64,000 bases of DNA. It comes from CAJWOS01 sp964502005 (GTDB lineage: Bacteria; Myxococcota_A; UBA796; UBA2385). The translations under genes were made by a program, and so were the position numbers. Below are positions 44,612 to 53,100 of the stretch, piece after piece; the first letter of the stretch is position 1; each line of letters opens with the position of its first letter. The DNA is taken from positions 124,001 to 188,000 of the forward strand of contig CAZCUX010000009.1 of assembly GCA_964502005.1 (NCBI GenBank), written 5' to 3'. The notes under the pieces were generated by a model, which ran no database searches, was not told where the DNA came from, and was given only the letters and a program-made list of their open reading frames with translations.

Positions 44612-47600
44612 ATGTCCCGAATCCAGCTTGCGGCCTCATCGAGATTTTCCGGAGTGCTTCCGCGCATTTGCGTGGGCACATCTGCCTGGATTGGTTTTGG
44701 CTTGGCTTCGCCCGCCTGGGCCCTCCCGGCAACCTATACCTTGTCAGGCACCATTCGTGACTTTACGCCGTCCACAAACGCTGACTTTGAATACCGGACG
44801 GGAAGCGACCCCGACATCGTCAAGACGACCTTGGGAAGCGACGAAAAGCCCGAGTATAACACTTCGGCGTCCAACCCAACGGTACACAGCGCTGCTACCT
44901 TTGACCAATGGTACAATGATGTCACCGGTGTCAACCAGTCGACGAGCTACCCCATCACGCTGACGCTCAACAGTGCTGGCGTCTATGAATACAGCAACGC
45001 GTCGTTCTTCCCCATCGATGGCATGTTGTTTGGAAACTACGGCTCCACGGGTCACAACTACCACTTTACCTACGAAATCTCGACGTTCTTCACCTACAAT
45101 GGAGGAGAGGTCTTTACATTCACAGGCGACGACGACCTCTGGGTGTTCATCAATGGTCAGCTCGTCATCGACTTGGGGGGTGTACACGCCGCCCTCTCCG
45201 ACTCCGTCGACCTCGACAGTGTCGCGTCGTCGATTGGTTTGGTTCCAGGTGGCACGTACTCGTTCCATTTGTTTTTTGCGGAACGACACACTACCCAATC
45301 CAACTTCACCATCTCTACCACCATCGAGTTCCAGCCCGAAGATTGTCGCGATGGACGGGACAATGACGCTGATGGGCTCATTGACAGCGCCGACTCCGAT
45401 TGTTGGGAGTGCGGCAATGGCATCACTGATCCTGGCGAAGAATGCGACGATGGCAACACAACCACGGGTGATGGTTGCACTGCTTCCTGCGTCGCTGAAG
45501 ACCAAGACGGCGATGGCTTCACCGATGTGACCTACGGTGGTACCGATTGCGATGACGCAGACGCCGCCATTCATGTCGGCGCCGCCGACACTTGGTACGA
45601 CGGCGTGGATACGGACTGTTCAGGCGGTAGTGACTATGACGCCGATGGTGACGGCGAAGACAGTGCGTCGTATGGCGGCACCGACTGCAACGACACCGAC
45701 GACAGTATTGGCTCCGGCATGACCGAAACTTGGTATGACGGGGTCGACTCCGATTGCTCGGGCGGCAGCGACTACGACGCCGATGGCGACGGCTTTGCGG
45801 CTCCCTCGGGTGGGGGGACCGATTGTGATGACACCTCGGCCTCCGTTTATGTGGGCGCCACCGATGTTTGGTACGACGGGGTCGACTCCGATTGTTCGGG
45901 CGGTAGCGACTACGATGCCGATGGCGACGGCGATGACGCGTCTGCCTATGGCGGAGGAGATTGCAACGACCGCGACGCGAGCATTGCGTCGACGGCCTCG
46001 GAGACTTGGTACGACGGGGTCGACTCCGATTGTTCGGGTGGAAGCGACTATGACGCCGACGGCGATGGCGACGACAGCGATGCTTACGGGGGCGGAGACT
46101 GCGACGACACCGTTGGCTCGATTTATTCCGGCGCGGTGGACACTTGGTACGACGGAATTGACGCCGACTGTGCGGGCAACTCCGACTATGACCGCGATGG
46201 CGACGGCTACGACAGCGACCGCTACGGCGGCACCGACTGCGGTGACAACAACGCGCGCAAAAACCCCGGTGCAACCGAAGTTTGGTACGATGGCGTCGAC
46301 CTCGATTGCTCGGGGGGCAGCGACTACGATGCCGATGGCGACGGTTTTGACAGCGATGCCTACGGTGGCGATGACTGCGACGACGCCGACGCCAGTGTCA
46401 GCCCCTCGGGCACCGAAGTAGCCGCTGACGGAATCGACCAAGACTGTTCGGGCGTCGATGGTGGCGTCGACACCGACGGTGACGGCCTCGATGACGAAGC
46501 CGAGGTGTCGATTGGCTCCGACCCCGAAGTCGTCGATACCGATGGTGACGGCCTCTCCGATGGCGACGAAGTGAGCGCCGGCACGGATGTGCTGGTGGGC
46601 GACACCGACAGCGATGGCTTGTTGGACGGCGAGGAAGTCAGCGGGGGCACTGACCCCACCCTCGAAGATACCGATGGTGATGGTCTTTCGGATGGTGAAG
46701 AGGTTGGTGTAGACGGTGGATTGGGCACGGGCACCGACCCCCTTTCGAGCGACACCGACGGTGACGGCCTCTTGGATGGAGAAGAGCTCTCGACCTACGG
46801 CACGGACCCCTTGTTGTCGGACACCGATGGCGGCGGCCGTCGCGATGGCGATGAGGTGCTGCGCGATGGCACGGACCCCACCGACCCCGCAGATGACCTG
46901 CTCGACTCCGATAGCGATGGTTTGACAGACGCAGAGGAGTACTTCGTCTTCGGCACGGACCCATTCGATGCGGATACAGACGGTGACGGTCTTCTCGATG
47001 GCGATGAAGTCTATTCCGTGCTGACGGACCCCTTGGACGCCGACTCCGATGACGACGGCCTGGATGACGGGCGCGAAGTCGCGCTGGGCTCCGACCCCTG
47101 GGATTCCGACACCGACGACGACGGCCTCTCCGACGGCGAAGAGGCGGCTGATGGCGGGTTGGGAACGGACCCCACATTGGCGGATACGGATGGTGACGGG
47201 CTGCTGGATGGTGAAGAGGCAGGCGCCGACGGTACGGGAACCGACCCCACGGATTGGGACACTGACGGTGACGGCCTCTCCGATGGCGAGGAAGTGGGCG
47301 TTGGCGACGACGAAGGAACCGGCACCGACCCCTTGAATGCCGATACCGATGGCGACGGCCTTTCCGACGGCGCCGAGGCTGGCGACGGCGGCATTGGAAC
47401 CGACCCGCTGGATTCGGACTCCGACGATGACGGCCTCTCCGATGGTTCGGAGGTGCTTCCGGGTGGCACCGGTACTGACCCACTTGTCGATGATACCGAT
47501 GGCGACGGTCTATCCGATGGCGAAGAGGCTGGCGACGACGGCATTGGCACCGACCCCACACTTGCGGATACCGATGGCGACGGCCTTTCCGACGGTGATG

Positions 47601-47974
47601 AAGCGGGTGAGGAGGGTACGGGCACCGACCCCCTCGACCGTGACACGGATGGCGACGGCCTCACCGATGGCGAAGAGGTCGGCGTGGACGGCGAAGAAGG
47701 CACCGGCACCGACCCATTGAACCCCGACACGGATGGGGGTGGTGTGTCCGATGGGGCGGAAGTCTTCGCTGGCACGGACCCCAACGATCCAAACGACGAC
47801 AACCCCGAGCTTTCCGTCGACCCCCTCGCGAACCTCGACGCCTCCAAGGACCCTGCGTGCGGTTGTGCGGCCTCGTCCAAGGGGTCGGCGGCGCCGGGTG
47901 TCTTGGGGCTGTTGGTCGGCCTATTGGGGATCTTCCGGCGTCGGTCATCCGCTGGCGCCCGCGCAGACCGCTGA
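44612..47974 (+). CDS. Giant surface protein: fibro-slime domain, MopE repeats, TSP3 repeats, MYXO-CTERM
   Basis: The 1120-residue protein starts at ATG 44612 with a long signal peptide. Residues 40-240 form a fibro-slime/PA14-like domain (TFTGDDDLWVFINGQLVIDLGG). A Myxococcus Cys-rich repeat follows (CGNGITDPGEECDDGN, then GDGCTASC). About eight near-identical MopE-type units come next (WYDGVDSDCSGGSDYDADGDG). Then comes a long array of TSP3-type Ca-binding units (DTDGDGLSDGEE, GTDP). The tail ACGCAASSKGSAAPGVLGLLVG followed by RRR is a MYXO-CTERM-like sorting signal. The design suggests a long, Ca-stiffened stalk that displays the sugar- or cell-binding fibro-slime head. Convergent with a patatin gene. 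Confidence 0.9.
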   Translation: MSRIQLAASSRFSGVLPRICVGTSAWIGFGLASPAWALPATYTLSGTIRDFTPSTNADFEYRTGSDPDIVKTTLGSDEKPEYNTSASNPTVHSAATFDQWYNDVTGVNQSTSYPITLTLNSAGVYEYSNASFFPIDGMLFGNYGSTGHNYHFTYEISTFFTYNGGEVFTFTGDDDLWVFINGQLVIDLGGVHAALSDSVDLDSVASSIGLVPGGTYSFHLFFAERHTTQSNFTISTTIEFQPEDCRDGRDNDADGLIDSADSDCWECGNGITDPGEECDDGNTTTGDGCTASCVAEDQDGDGFTDVTYGGTDCDDADAAIHVGAADTWYDGVDTDCSGGSDYDADGDGEDSASYGGTDCNDTDDSIGSGMTETWYDGVDSDCSGGSDYDADGDGFAAPSGGGTDCDDTSASVYVGATDVWYDGVDSDCSGGSDYDADGDGDDASAYGGGDCNDRDASIASTASETWYDGVDSDCSGGSDYDADGDGDDSDAYGGGDCDDTVGSIYSGAVDTWYDGIDADCAGNSDYDRDGDGYDSDRYGGTDCGDNNARKNPGATEVWYDGVDLDCSGGSDYDADGDGFDSDAYGGDDCDDADASVSPSGTEVAADGIDQDCSGVDGGVDTDGDGLDDEAEVSIGSDPEVVDTDGDGLSDGDEVSAGTDVLVGDTDSDGLLDGEEVSGGTDPTLEDTDGDGLSDGEEVGVDGGLGTGTDPLSSDTDGDGLLDGEELSTYGTDPLLSDTDGGGRRDGDEVLRDGTDPTDPADDLLDSDSDGLTDAEEYFVFGTDPFDADTDGDGLLDGDEVYSVLTDPLDADSDDDGLDDGREVALGSDPWDSDTDDDGLSDGEEAADGGLGTDPTLADTDGDGLLDGEEAGADGTGTDPTDWDTDGDGLSDGEEVGVGDDEGTGTDPLNADTDGDGLSDGAEAGDGGIGTDPLDSDSDDDGLSDGSEVLPGGTGTDPLVDDTDGDGLSDGEEAGDDGIGTDPTLADTDGDGLSDGDEAGEEGTGTDPLDRDTDGDGLTDGEEVGVDGEEGTGTDPLNPDTDGGGVSDGAEVFAGTDPNDPNDDNPELSVDPLANLDASKDPACGCAASSKGSAAPGVLGLLVGLLGIFRRRSSAGARADR
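45535..46450 (+). repeat. MopE-type repeats inside the surface protein
   Basis: Blocks of about 120-130 bases recur with nearly the same DNA, for example TACGACGGGGTCGACTCCGA at about 45738, 45873 and 46011. Conservation at DNA level, not just protein level, implies recent expansion or gene conversion. Such arrays are prone to length change and to assembly collapse. Confidence 0.8.
46460..47740 (+). repeat. TSP3-type Ca-binding repeat array
   Basis: Roughly 25-30 units based on DTDGDGLSDGEE with GTDP spacers follow one another without interruption. Each has several Asp residues spaced to coordinate Ca. They form the rod-like part between the MopE units and the sorting tail. Confidence 0.8.
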
Positions 47975-47982
47975 CCAAACAA

Positions 47983-48018
47983 AAGGGTTGGTGCGGCGTT
48001 TTGTCCGCGCCAACCCTT
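47983..48018. terminator. Intrinsic terminator between convergent genes
   Basis: AAGGGTTGG plus GCGG (47983-47996) pairs with CCGC plus CCAACCCTT (48005-48018), with one wobble pair and an 8-base loop; ATTTCG follows. It can end the surface-protein transcript and, from the other side, the patatin gene. Confidence 0.75.
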
Positions 48019-48032
48019 ATTTCGTTGGTGCG

Positions 48033-49202
48033 TTAGATAGGCTGTTGGAAGAACTGCACGAGTTCGTCTTCCATATTGCGTGCGTCCTCGAAACCTTGTG
48101 CCTCGATGCGACCCGTAAACTCACGGTCGAAGTAGAGGTACGAGAGGAGGTCGCTCTCGCCGCCGGCATCGTTTGCTTTGTCTGCCATGAGATTGAGCAG
48201 AAACTTCGACCTCGCGGCGTCTTGGGGTGGGTGGGCGCGAAAGGTAGCATTGGCAACAGCGCCAAGGTCCATCTTGGGCCGAATGGTCAAAATGCGCACC
48301 TTGCGGAGTCCGAGGTCGTTTCGGATTTGCGTCGCAAACCCGTGCCCAAAGCGGGAGACTCCCCAGTCGATGTATGCGTTCGTGCGCTCGGCCATCGCCA
48401 AGTCGCGGTCGACGGGGTCGGCCATGATTGCGTTGAGGCTCTTACCGGCCAAAAAGGCGAGAGTAGGAACGATGTCGTGGTCGCCATCCGACCCGTGGCG
48501 AACTTGGTGCTGGCGCTCTGCGTGGGTTCCAATGAGGAGAATGCGGTCTACTCCGGCGTGGAGCACCGGCCGCAAGGGAGTGTTTTGGCGAAGGCCACCG
48601 TCAACATAGGTTCGATTTCCAATACGAACCGGCGGAAACAAAAATGGGATGGCGGAACTTGCCAGCAGCGTATCGGGGGCGGTTTCGCGCCGCACTACCC
48701 GGGTCCCAGGTAGGGGATTGAGGTCGAGATGGGGGTCCGCCGAGTCCACAAAAAGCGTATTGGTGCCATTTGCGAGGTCTGTCGCACACGCAATGAAGGC
48801 GCGGACCTTTCCGGAATCGATAGCTTCGCGTGTCTCGGTACGGGGAAACAGCTCGGCGATTAGCTGCTCAAGAGGCGTGGGGTCGAGGAGTGCTGCGCCG
48901 GGTCGTCCGCGGTAGCGTCCCCAAAGCGCTCCCAATACATCATCTGGGCGAATCTGAAAAACATCCGAAAGGCGCATCCGGCGCCAGATTCGGGATAGGT
49001 AGACCAAATATTTTTCACTTCGGGTGACCGTGAACATGCCATTGAGCGCGCCCACGCTCGTGCCGCTTACGACTGTGGGCCATGGAACGTAGCCAAGGCG
49101 TTTGGGAAGCTGGCGAAAAAGGAAACGAAGAACGCCTGCTTGGTAGGCTCCACGAGAAGCGCCGCCACTGAGTACCAGTCCAAGCTCGGGGGTTTCGTCC
49201 AT
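48033..49202 (-). CDS. Patatin-like phospholipase
   Basis: ATG 49202 is chosen because GAGGAGG lies a few bases before it; the in-frame ATG at 49229 lacks this. The 389-residue enzyme has the patatin catalytic dyad: LVLSGGASRGAY oxyanion region, GTSVG (Ser49) and YVDGGLRQNTPL (Asp). It probably cleaves phospholipid acyl groups. There is no signal peptide. Family members are often toxins or lipid-remodelling enzymes. No effector-secretion genes are nearby, so lipid turnover is the simplest reading. Confidence 0.92.
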   Translation of the reverse strand: MDETPELGLVLSGGASRGAYQAGVLRFLFRQLPKRLGYVPWPTVVSGTSVGALNGMFTVTRSEKYLVYLSRIWRRMRLSDVFQIRPDDVLGALWGRYRGRPGAALLDPTPLEQLIAELFPRTETREAIDSGKVRAFIACATDLANGTNTLFVDSADPHLDLNPLPGTRVVRRETAPDTLLASSAIPFLFPPVRIGNRTYVDGGLRQNTPLRPVLHAGVDRILLIGTHAERQHQVRHGSDGDHDIVPTLAFLAGKSLNAIMADPVDRDLAMAERTNAYIDWGVSRFGHGFATQIRNDLGLRKVRILTIRPKMDLGAVANATFRAHPPQDAARSKFLLNLMADKANDAGGESDLLSYLYFDREFTGRIEAQGFEDARNMEDELVQFFQQPI

Positions 49203-49693
49203 GGAGCCTCCTCGGTGTTGTTCGGTCATCGGTCACCGCGGGCAGGTTCTTTCGGCCGACTTTGACGCATATTGGAGGCCTGGGTTCGACGTAGAAGCGA
49301 CCATTGGACGCGGTCAAGCGGGGCACGATGGCGACGGTTGCTATCGTCGGGTGTCAAACGGTCGAGGCGGCCACCATTGCGGTTTTTTTCCGCTTGGTCA
49401 ACGGTGCCCGGAAAAGTGGCGTCTTCATCGGCAGCGTCGGGGAAGCGGCGAATCCAGGCGCTTTGTGCGCAGGGCATGGGCGGGATCGAGGGAGGGAGCG
49501 CTGCGAGGCTGACCTGTGTTCGGATTGCCGAAGCGCGCGCGTCTCCTGATCCGGGACATATCCTTATGGATACCTTCGCGCATTCGTCGCGCAATAGCCG
49601 GCGCATGGTCCCCAATCGGCTACGCAATCGCGGGGGCGCCTCCCTGCGCGTCACTTCCGTCGCACCGGCCTTTCCCCTATTGCGGAGAGCTGC
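49203..49693. other. Intergenic region between patatin and ppk2 genes
   Basis: About 490 bases hold the ribosome-binding site of the patatin gene at the left end and should hold a promoter for the ppk2 gene at the right. A 142-codon open frame on the minus strand (49226-49654) has no recognisable domain and Arg/Pro-rich, shadow-like composition, so it is not called. No RNA gene was recognised. Confidence 0.5.
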
Positions 49694-50533
49694 ATGTCCA
49701 AGAAAGAAAGCCCACGAATCCTGACCAAATCCGGACGTATTTCGGGTGCCTATTATGACGCCGAGCTCGCACGACTACAGGCTGAGTTGGTTCGTCTGCA
49801 ATATTGGATTCGACACCAAGGCGAACGAGTCGTCATTGTTTTTGAAGGACGGGATGCGGCAGGAAAAGGTGGGACAATCAAGCGAATCGCGGAGTGCCTC
49901 AATCCGCGCTTTGCGACGATTGTAGCGTTGGGAACACCGACAGAGCGCGAAAAAACGCAGTGGTATTTTCAGCGATACGTTTCCCGGATGCCTGCTGCGG
50001 GCGAGATTGTACTTTTTGATAGAAGTTGGTATAATCGGGCCGGTGTCGAGCGTGTGATGGGGTTTTGTTCGGATGAAGAATACGAGTACTTCCTCCATGC
50101 ATGTCCGCGTTTTGAGCGCTTGTTGGTTCGCTCCGGTATTCGCCTGATCAAGTACTGGTTTTCTGTGAGTCCCGAAGAACAAGAGCGCAGACTCCGCGAA
50201 CGAATCATCAATCCGGTCAAGCGCTGGAAAATCAGTGAAATGGACGTCAAGTCTCGGCAGCACTGGATGGATTACTCGCGTGCCAAAGACACCATGTTCG
50301 AGTACACCGATACGAAGCAGTCCCCATGGTTTGTGGTACCATCGGATGACAAGAAGCGTGCGAGGCTCAACTGTATTCAGCATTTGTTGAGCTGTTTTGC
50401 ATACCAGGATGTCGTGCCGGGGCCCATCGACCTGCCACCGCTGCAGGAAGAGTCCGGCTATGTGCGACCGCCGGTTGCCGAGCAAGCGTTTGTGCCGGAG
50501 TGTTATCCCACGGAGTCCGACGACCGGAGTTGA
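49694..50533 (+). CDS. ppk2: Polyphosphate kinase 2 (PPK2)
   Basis: The 279-residue enzyme transfers phosphate between polyphosphate and nucleotides. PPK2 motifs are intact: Walker A EGRDAAGKGGTIKR (Lys58), PRFATIVALGTPTEREKTQWYFQRYV, lid and Walker B VLFDRSWYNRAGVERVMGF, and KYWFSVSPEEQERRL. Single-domain length fits class I/III PPK2, which often use polyphosphate to make GTP or ATP from lower nucleotides. It starts at ATG 49694 and is followed, four bases after its stop, by the PLD-like lipoprotein gene. Confidence 0.94.
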   Translation: MSKKESPRILTKSGRISGAYYDAELARLQAELVRLQYWIRHQGERVVIVFEGRDAAGKGGTIKRIAECLNPRFATIVALGTPTEREKTQWYFQRYVSRMPAAGEIVLFDRSWYNRAGVERVMGFCSDEEYEYFLHACPRFERLLVRSGIRLIKYWFSVSPEEQERRLRERIINPVKRWKISEMDVKSRQHWMDYSRAKDTMFEYTDTKQSPWFVVPSDDKKRARLNCIQHLLSCFAYQDVVPGPIDLPPLQEESGYVRPPVAEQAFVPECYPTESDDRS

Positions 50534-50537
50534 CCCC

Positions 50538-51641
50538 GTGAGTTGCCGTCCGCATTGTGGCGTTTCCCCCCTTTTCGTCTTTTGGAACGGCGCTGTGTTG
50601 GCGATGGCAACCGCGTGTGAGCCAGCGGTTCCGCCGCCGAAAGGAGCGGACTCCGTAGCCACTTCCTCGGCGACGGATAGCGGGTACGAATCGCCGTCGA
50701 GCCTCCCTGCCGGCACGACGGTTCTCGTGGAGGCCGAGCTTGCGGATGCCGTTTCTGCGTCTTTGCGGGCCGCGACGACGGAAGTTCGGGTTGCGCAATA
50801 TACAATATGGGATTCGGCGCGTGTCCAAAGCCTATTGGTGGACCTCGCGGACGCTGCTGCCCGCGGTGTGCGTGTTCGTGTCTTGGCCGATGAAGAGGCA
50901 GACGACACACCCGCTATGTTGGAGCAACTTAGCGCAGCGGGTGTAGAAACGCGCCTCGATTCTCCCGACGTCACGCTGCATGCGAAGATGTGGGTAATTG
51001 ACGACAGCGCCTATGCAGGGTCGCACAATCTTTCTTCGAGCGCGTTGTCCACCAACCGAGAAGTCAGTGCGCGCGTCACGGTTCCTACCGCCGTCGATGC
51101 GATGGCCGGTTGGTTTGATGCGCTCTGGGACGACTCTTCGGTCGATCCAGGCACCATTGCAGAGCGCGGGGGCGTGACGCCGCGATTTGATGACGATGCA
51201 TTGGGTGCGTATGTAGATTGTATGAATGCCGCGCAAACGCGACTTCGTATTTCCATGTATGCATTCTCGTGGAGTGCTGATTATCGTGGTGGAGAGGTGG
51301 ACCAACTCCTGTTGTCGGTATTGGCGGCACACGGGCGCGGCGTGGACGTGGGTGTGTTGCTCGATGGTTCGGATTGGATCGTCGACAACTCCATCAACGA
51401 GGCGGCAATCGCAGAGCTTCGCGCTGCGGGAGTACCGGTGTTTGTCGCCAATGCACGCGAGGTTGTCCACGCGAAGGCCATTGTATGCGACGATGTCGCC
51501 GTGGTGAGCGATGCCAACTGGTCCTACAGTGGGTTGGTACTATATCATGGTGTTACATTGGTATTGGAGGACCAAAGCGAAGCCGACCGTTTGGCGAGTT
51601 GGATAGAAGCACTGATCGCCGATGGCACGCAAGTAGAGTGA
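50538..51641 (+). CDS. PLD-family lipoprotein with two HKD motifs
   Basis: The GTG at 50538 gives 367 residues. The signal peptide (PLFVFWNGAVLAMATAC) ends in a lipobox Cys. Two HKD active-site motifs are intact, TLHAKMWVIDDSAYAGSHNLS and VVHAKAIVCDDVAVVSDANWS, so a functional phospholipase D- or nuclease-type enzyme is likely, anchored outside the cytoplasm. Each half starts with a beta-strand pattern of the PLD fold (VRVAQYTIWDSARV, LRISMYAFSWSA). The gene follows ppk2 by four bases. Substrate (phospholipid or DNA) is not determined by sequence. Confidence 0.85.
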   Translation: MSCRPHCGVSPLFVFWNGAVLAMATACEPAVPPPKGADSVATSSATDSGYESPSSLPAGTTVLVEAELADAVSASLRAATTEVRVAQYTIWDSARVQSLLVDLADAAARGVRVRVLADEEADDTPAMLEQLSAAGVETRLDSPDVTLHAKMWVIDDSAYAGSHNLSSSALSTNREVSARVTVPTAVDAMAGWFDALWDDSSVDPGTIAERGGVTPRFDDDALGAYVDCMNAAQTRLRISMYAFSWSADYRGGEVDQLLLSVLAAHGRGVDVGVLLDGSDWIVDNSINEAAIAELRAAGVPVFVANAREVVHAKAIVCDDVAVVSDANWSYSGLVLYHGVTLVLEDQSEADRLASWIEALIADGTQVE

Positions 51642-51916
51642 CGCCGTGCGCTGACCCTTGTTGAGTTGGTTGGGTGCGCGCTCTTTCGTGCACGGTGTAC
51701 CCATTCATGGAATGGACAGTCCCACGCGAAAAAGCAAGCGTTGGGTGCCGAATACACGTCCGTTCTCCAGATGGGAAAACGCAAACTTGCCGAGGCTGTC
51801 CTCGTTCGGGCGCTCGCGCAAGCGCGCCCGGGAGGTGGTCGCATTGGGCACAGTGCGAAGGCGCGCCCGGCCGACAGCGCGCGGGTCAACTTGCCCGCGT
51901 ATTGCGCACACTGGCG
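51642..51916. other. Intergenic region between PLD and PilZ genes
   Basis: These 275 bases follow two convergent genes. A 68-codon minus-strand frame at 51705-51911 (GTG at 51909-51911 reads as MCAIRGQV...) has mixed codon bias and no recognisable domain; it is not called. No terminator with a T-run was found. Confidence 0.35.
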
Positions 51917-52837
51917 CTACGAGCGTGGGAAGTCGGCGCGCTCTGCGGCTGCGGAAAACAACCGCCGGGTTTCTTGGCCCATGGTTACGGAAAGCACCAC
52001 CAGTCCAGGACGCGCAGCGGTGACGGTAGCGCTAAACAATGCGCGTGCGCCATTCGGAAGGGCTGCCAGCAGGGTGAGCCTCCGACCTTCTTTGGGGCCC
52101 TCGCACCGCAAATACAACGTGCCGTTGGACATGCCGGTGTGCCAGTCGGCATCAAAATCCGATTGGCGGGTCCAGGTGAGCCAAATTCGGCCTGGCGGCT
52201 CAAAACGGGCCTCCGCATCGCTGGTGCGGATTCGGCGGGTCGCGACCCGCGGTGTCGCCGGCAGGGTGGGACGGCGGCGGGGCACGGCGGCTTCGGTGTG
52301 GATTCGCGGCTTGACCATCGATTGTTCGGTGGGCAGCTCGTCCTTTTCGGGCGGCTCTACAGGCCGGCTGCCAATGAGCAATACGTCCGTCGGTTGCTCT
52401 GGGTCGGTATTGCTCTCCTGTTGCCGTTTTTCGGCCCATTGTGCAAACTTCAGGCCATCCTCGTAGTCCATTTCCCGAATTTCAACGGAATAACGATTGG
52501 GTCCGCCTTGAAAGGAACCGCTGTTCGCATTTCGCACAATGACTTGGCCGCGCACGGTGGTGGCGGCGAAGGGGTCGTGCTCGTCGTTGATGGGCAACTC
52601 AAGCTGCATTCGGGCGTGGGACGACGGCGGAATGTTCGCGCGTGTGGTGACCAGCAAGTACGGCGTTTCGACGGCCCAAACAGTTCCGAAAACCTGCTTG
52701 TCTGCAATTCGAAACATAACGGCGCACTGTACGGGGAGAGGCACGCGGGCTCCAGGGTGGGCGGGGTGCTCTCTTAGTTTCGTGCGATTCCAGACAAATC
52801 TCAAGCCATCTACGACCGTTTCGCGCGGGTTTGACAC
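51917..52837 (-). CDS. PilZ domain protein (two PilZ-like domains)
   Basis: The protein (about 306 residues from GTG 52837; TTG 52804 is an alternative) has an N-terminal PilZ-like domain (ARVPLPVQCAVMFRI, FGTVWAVETPYLLVTTRANI, MQLELPIN, VRGQVIVRNANSG, FSVEIREM-type end). An acidic linker and then a second beta-rich domain (GRIWLTWTRQSDFDADWHTGMSNGTLYLRC, LTLLAALPNGARALFSATVTAARPGLVVLSV) follow. PilZ domains usually bind c-di-GMP with RxxxR and DxSxxG; those residues are only partly recognisable here, so binding is uncertain. It faces away from recC, sharing the divergent region. Confidence 0.65.
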   Translation of the reverse strand: MSNPRETVVDGLRFVWNRTKLREHPAHPGARVPLPVQCAVMFRIADKQVFGTVWAVETPYLLVTTRANIPPSSHARMQLELPINDEHDPFAATTVRGQVIVRNANSGSFQGGPNRYSVEIREMDYEDGLKFAQWAEKRQQESNTDPEQPTDVLLIGSRPVEPPEKDELPTEQSMVKPRIHTEAAVPRRRPTLPATPRVATRRIRTSDAEARFEPPGRIWLTWTRQSDFDADWHTGMSNGTLYLRCEGPKEGRRLTLLAALPNGARALFSATVTAARPGLVVLSVTMGQETRRLFSAAAERADFPRS

Positions 52838-53012
52838 GCTGTGACTTCGTGTGACGGTTGGTGACCGAATCTTTTGTTGTGCTGCCCCCCCCATTGGGAG
52901 ATGTCGCGGGCGGTTGGATTTTGGGGGACCTTGCGCACAAGACGCCACAGGAAGGGTCGATCGATATGTCCCCAGCGGCGAATCGCCATGGGCAGGGAGG
53001 CGGACGGGTGGG

Positions 53013-53055
53013 TTTTGAAGCCCTGGTATTTTTGAAGCGGACATATTATGTCCGC
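53013..53055. promoter_or_regulatory. Candidate operator: direct repeat and perfect palindrome upstream of recC
   Basis: GCGGACATATTATGTCCGC (53037-53055) is a perfect palindrome with a one-base centre. It is preceded by TTTTGAAGC twice (53013-53021 and 53030-53038), 17 bases apart. It contains TATTAT at 53044, a plausible -10. Its position, about 46 bases before the recC start, suggests regulator binding. Confidence 0.5.
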
Positions 53056-53100
53056 AATTGGGGGTGACAGGTGTTTGTCGCTCCGCTAGAGGGGCGAATG

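Noticed and set aside
45535..47740. Satellite-like DNA or mobile repeat
   Set aside because: The repeats are in frame inside one long protein with signal peptide and sorting tail, so they are coding.
49226..49654. 142-codon minus-strand frame between the patatin and ppk2 genes
   Set aside because: Arg/Pro/Ser-rich composition, no domain, no ribosome-binding site, and it overlaps the patatin 5' region; typical of chance frames in GC-rich DNA.
51705..51911. 68-codon minus-strand frame between the PLD and PilZ genes
   Set aside because: Some codon bias but no domain or start signal; probably chance or a decayed remnant.
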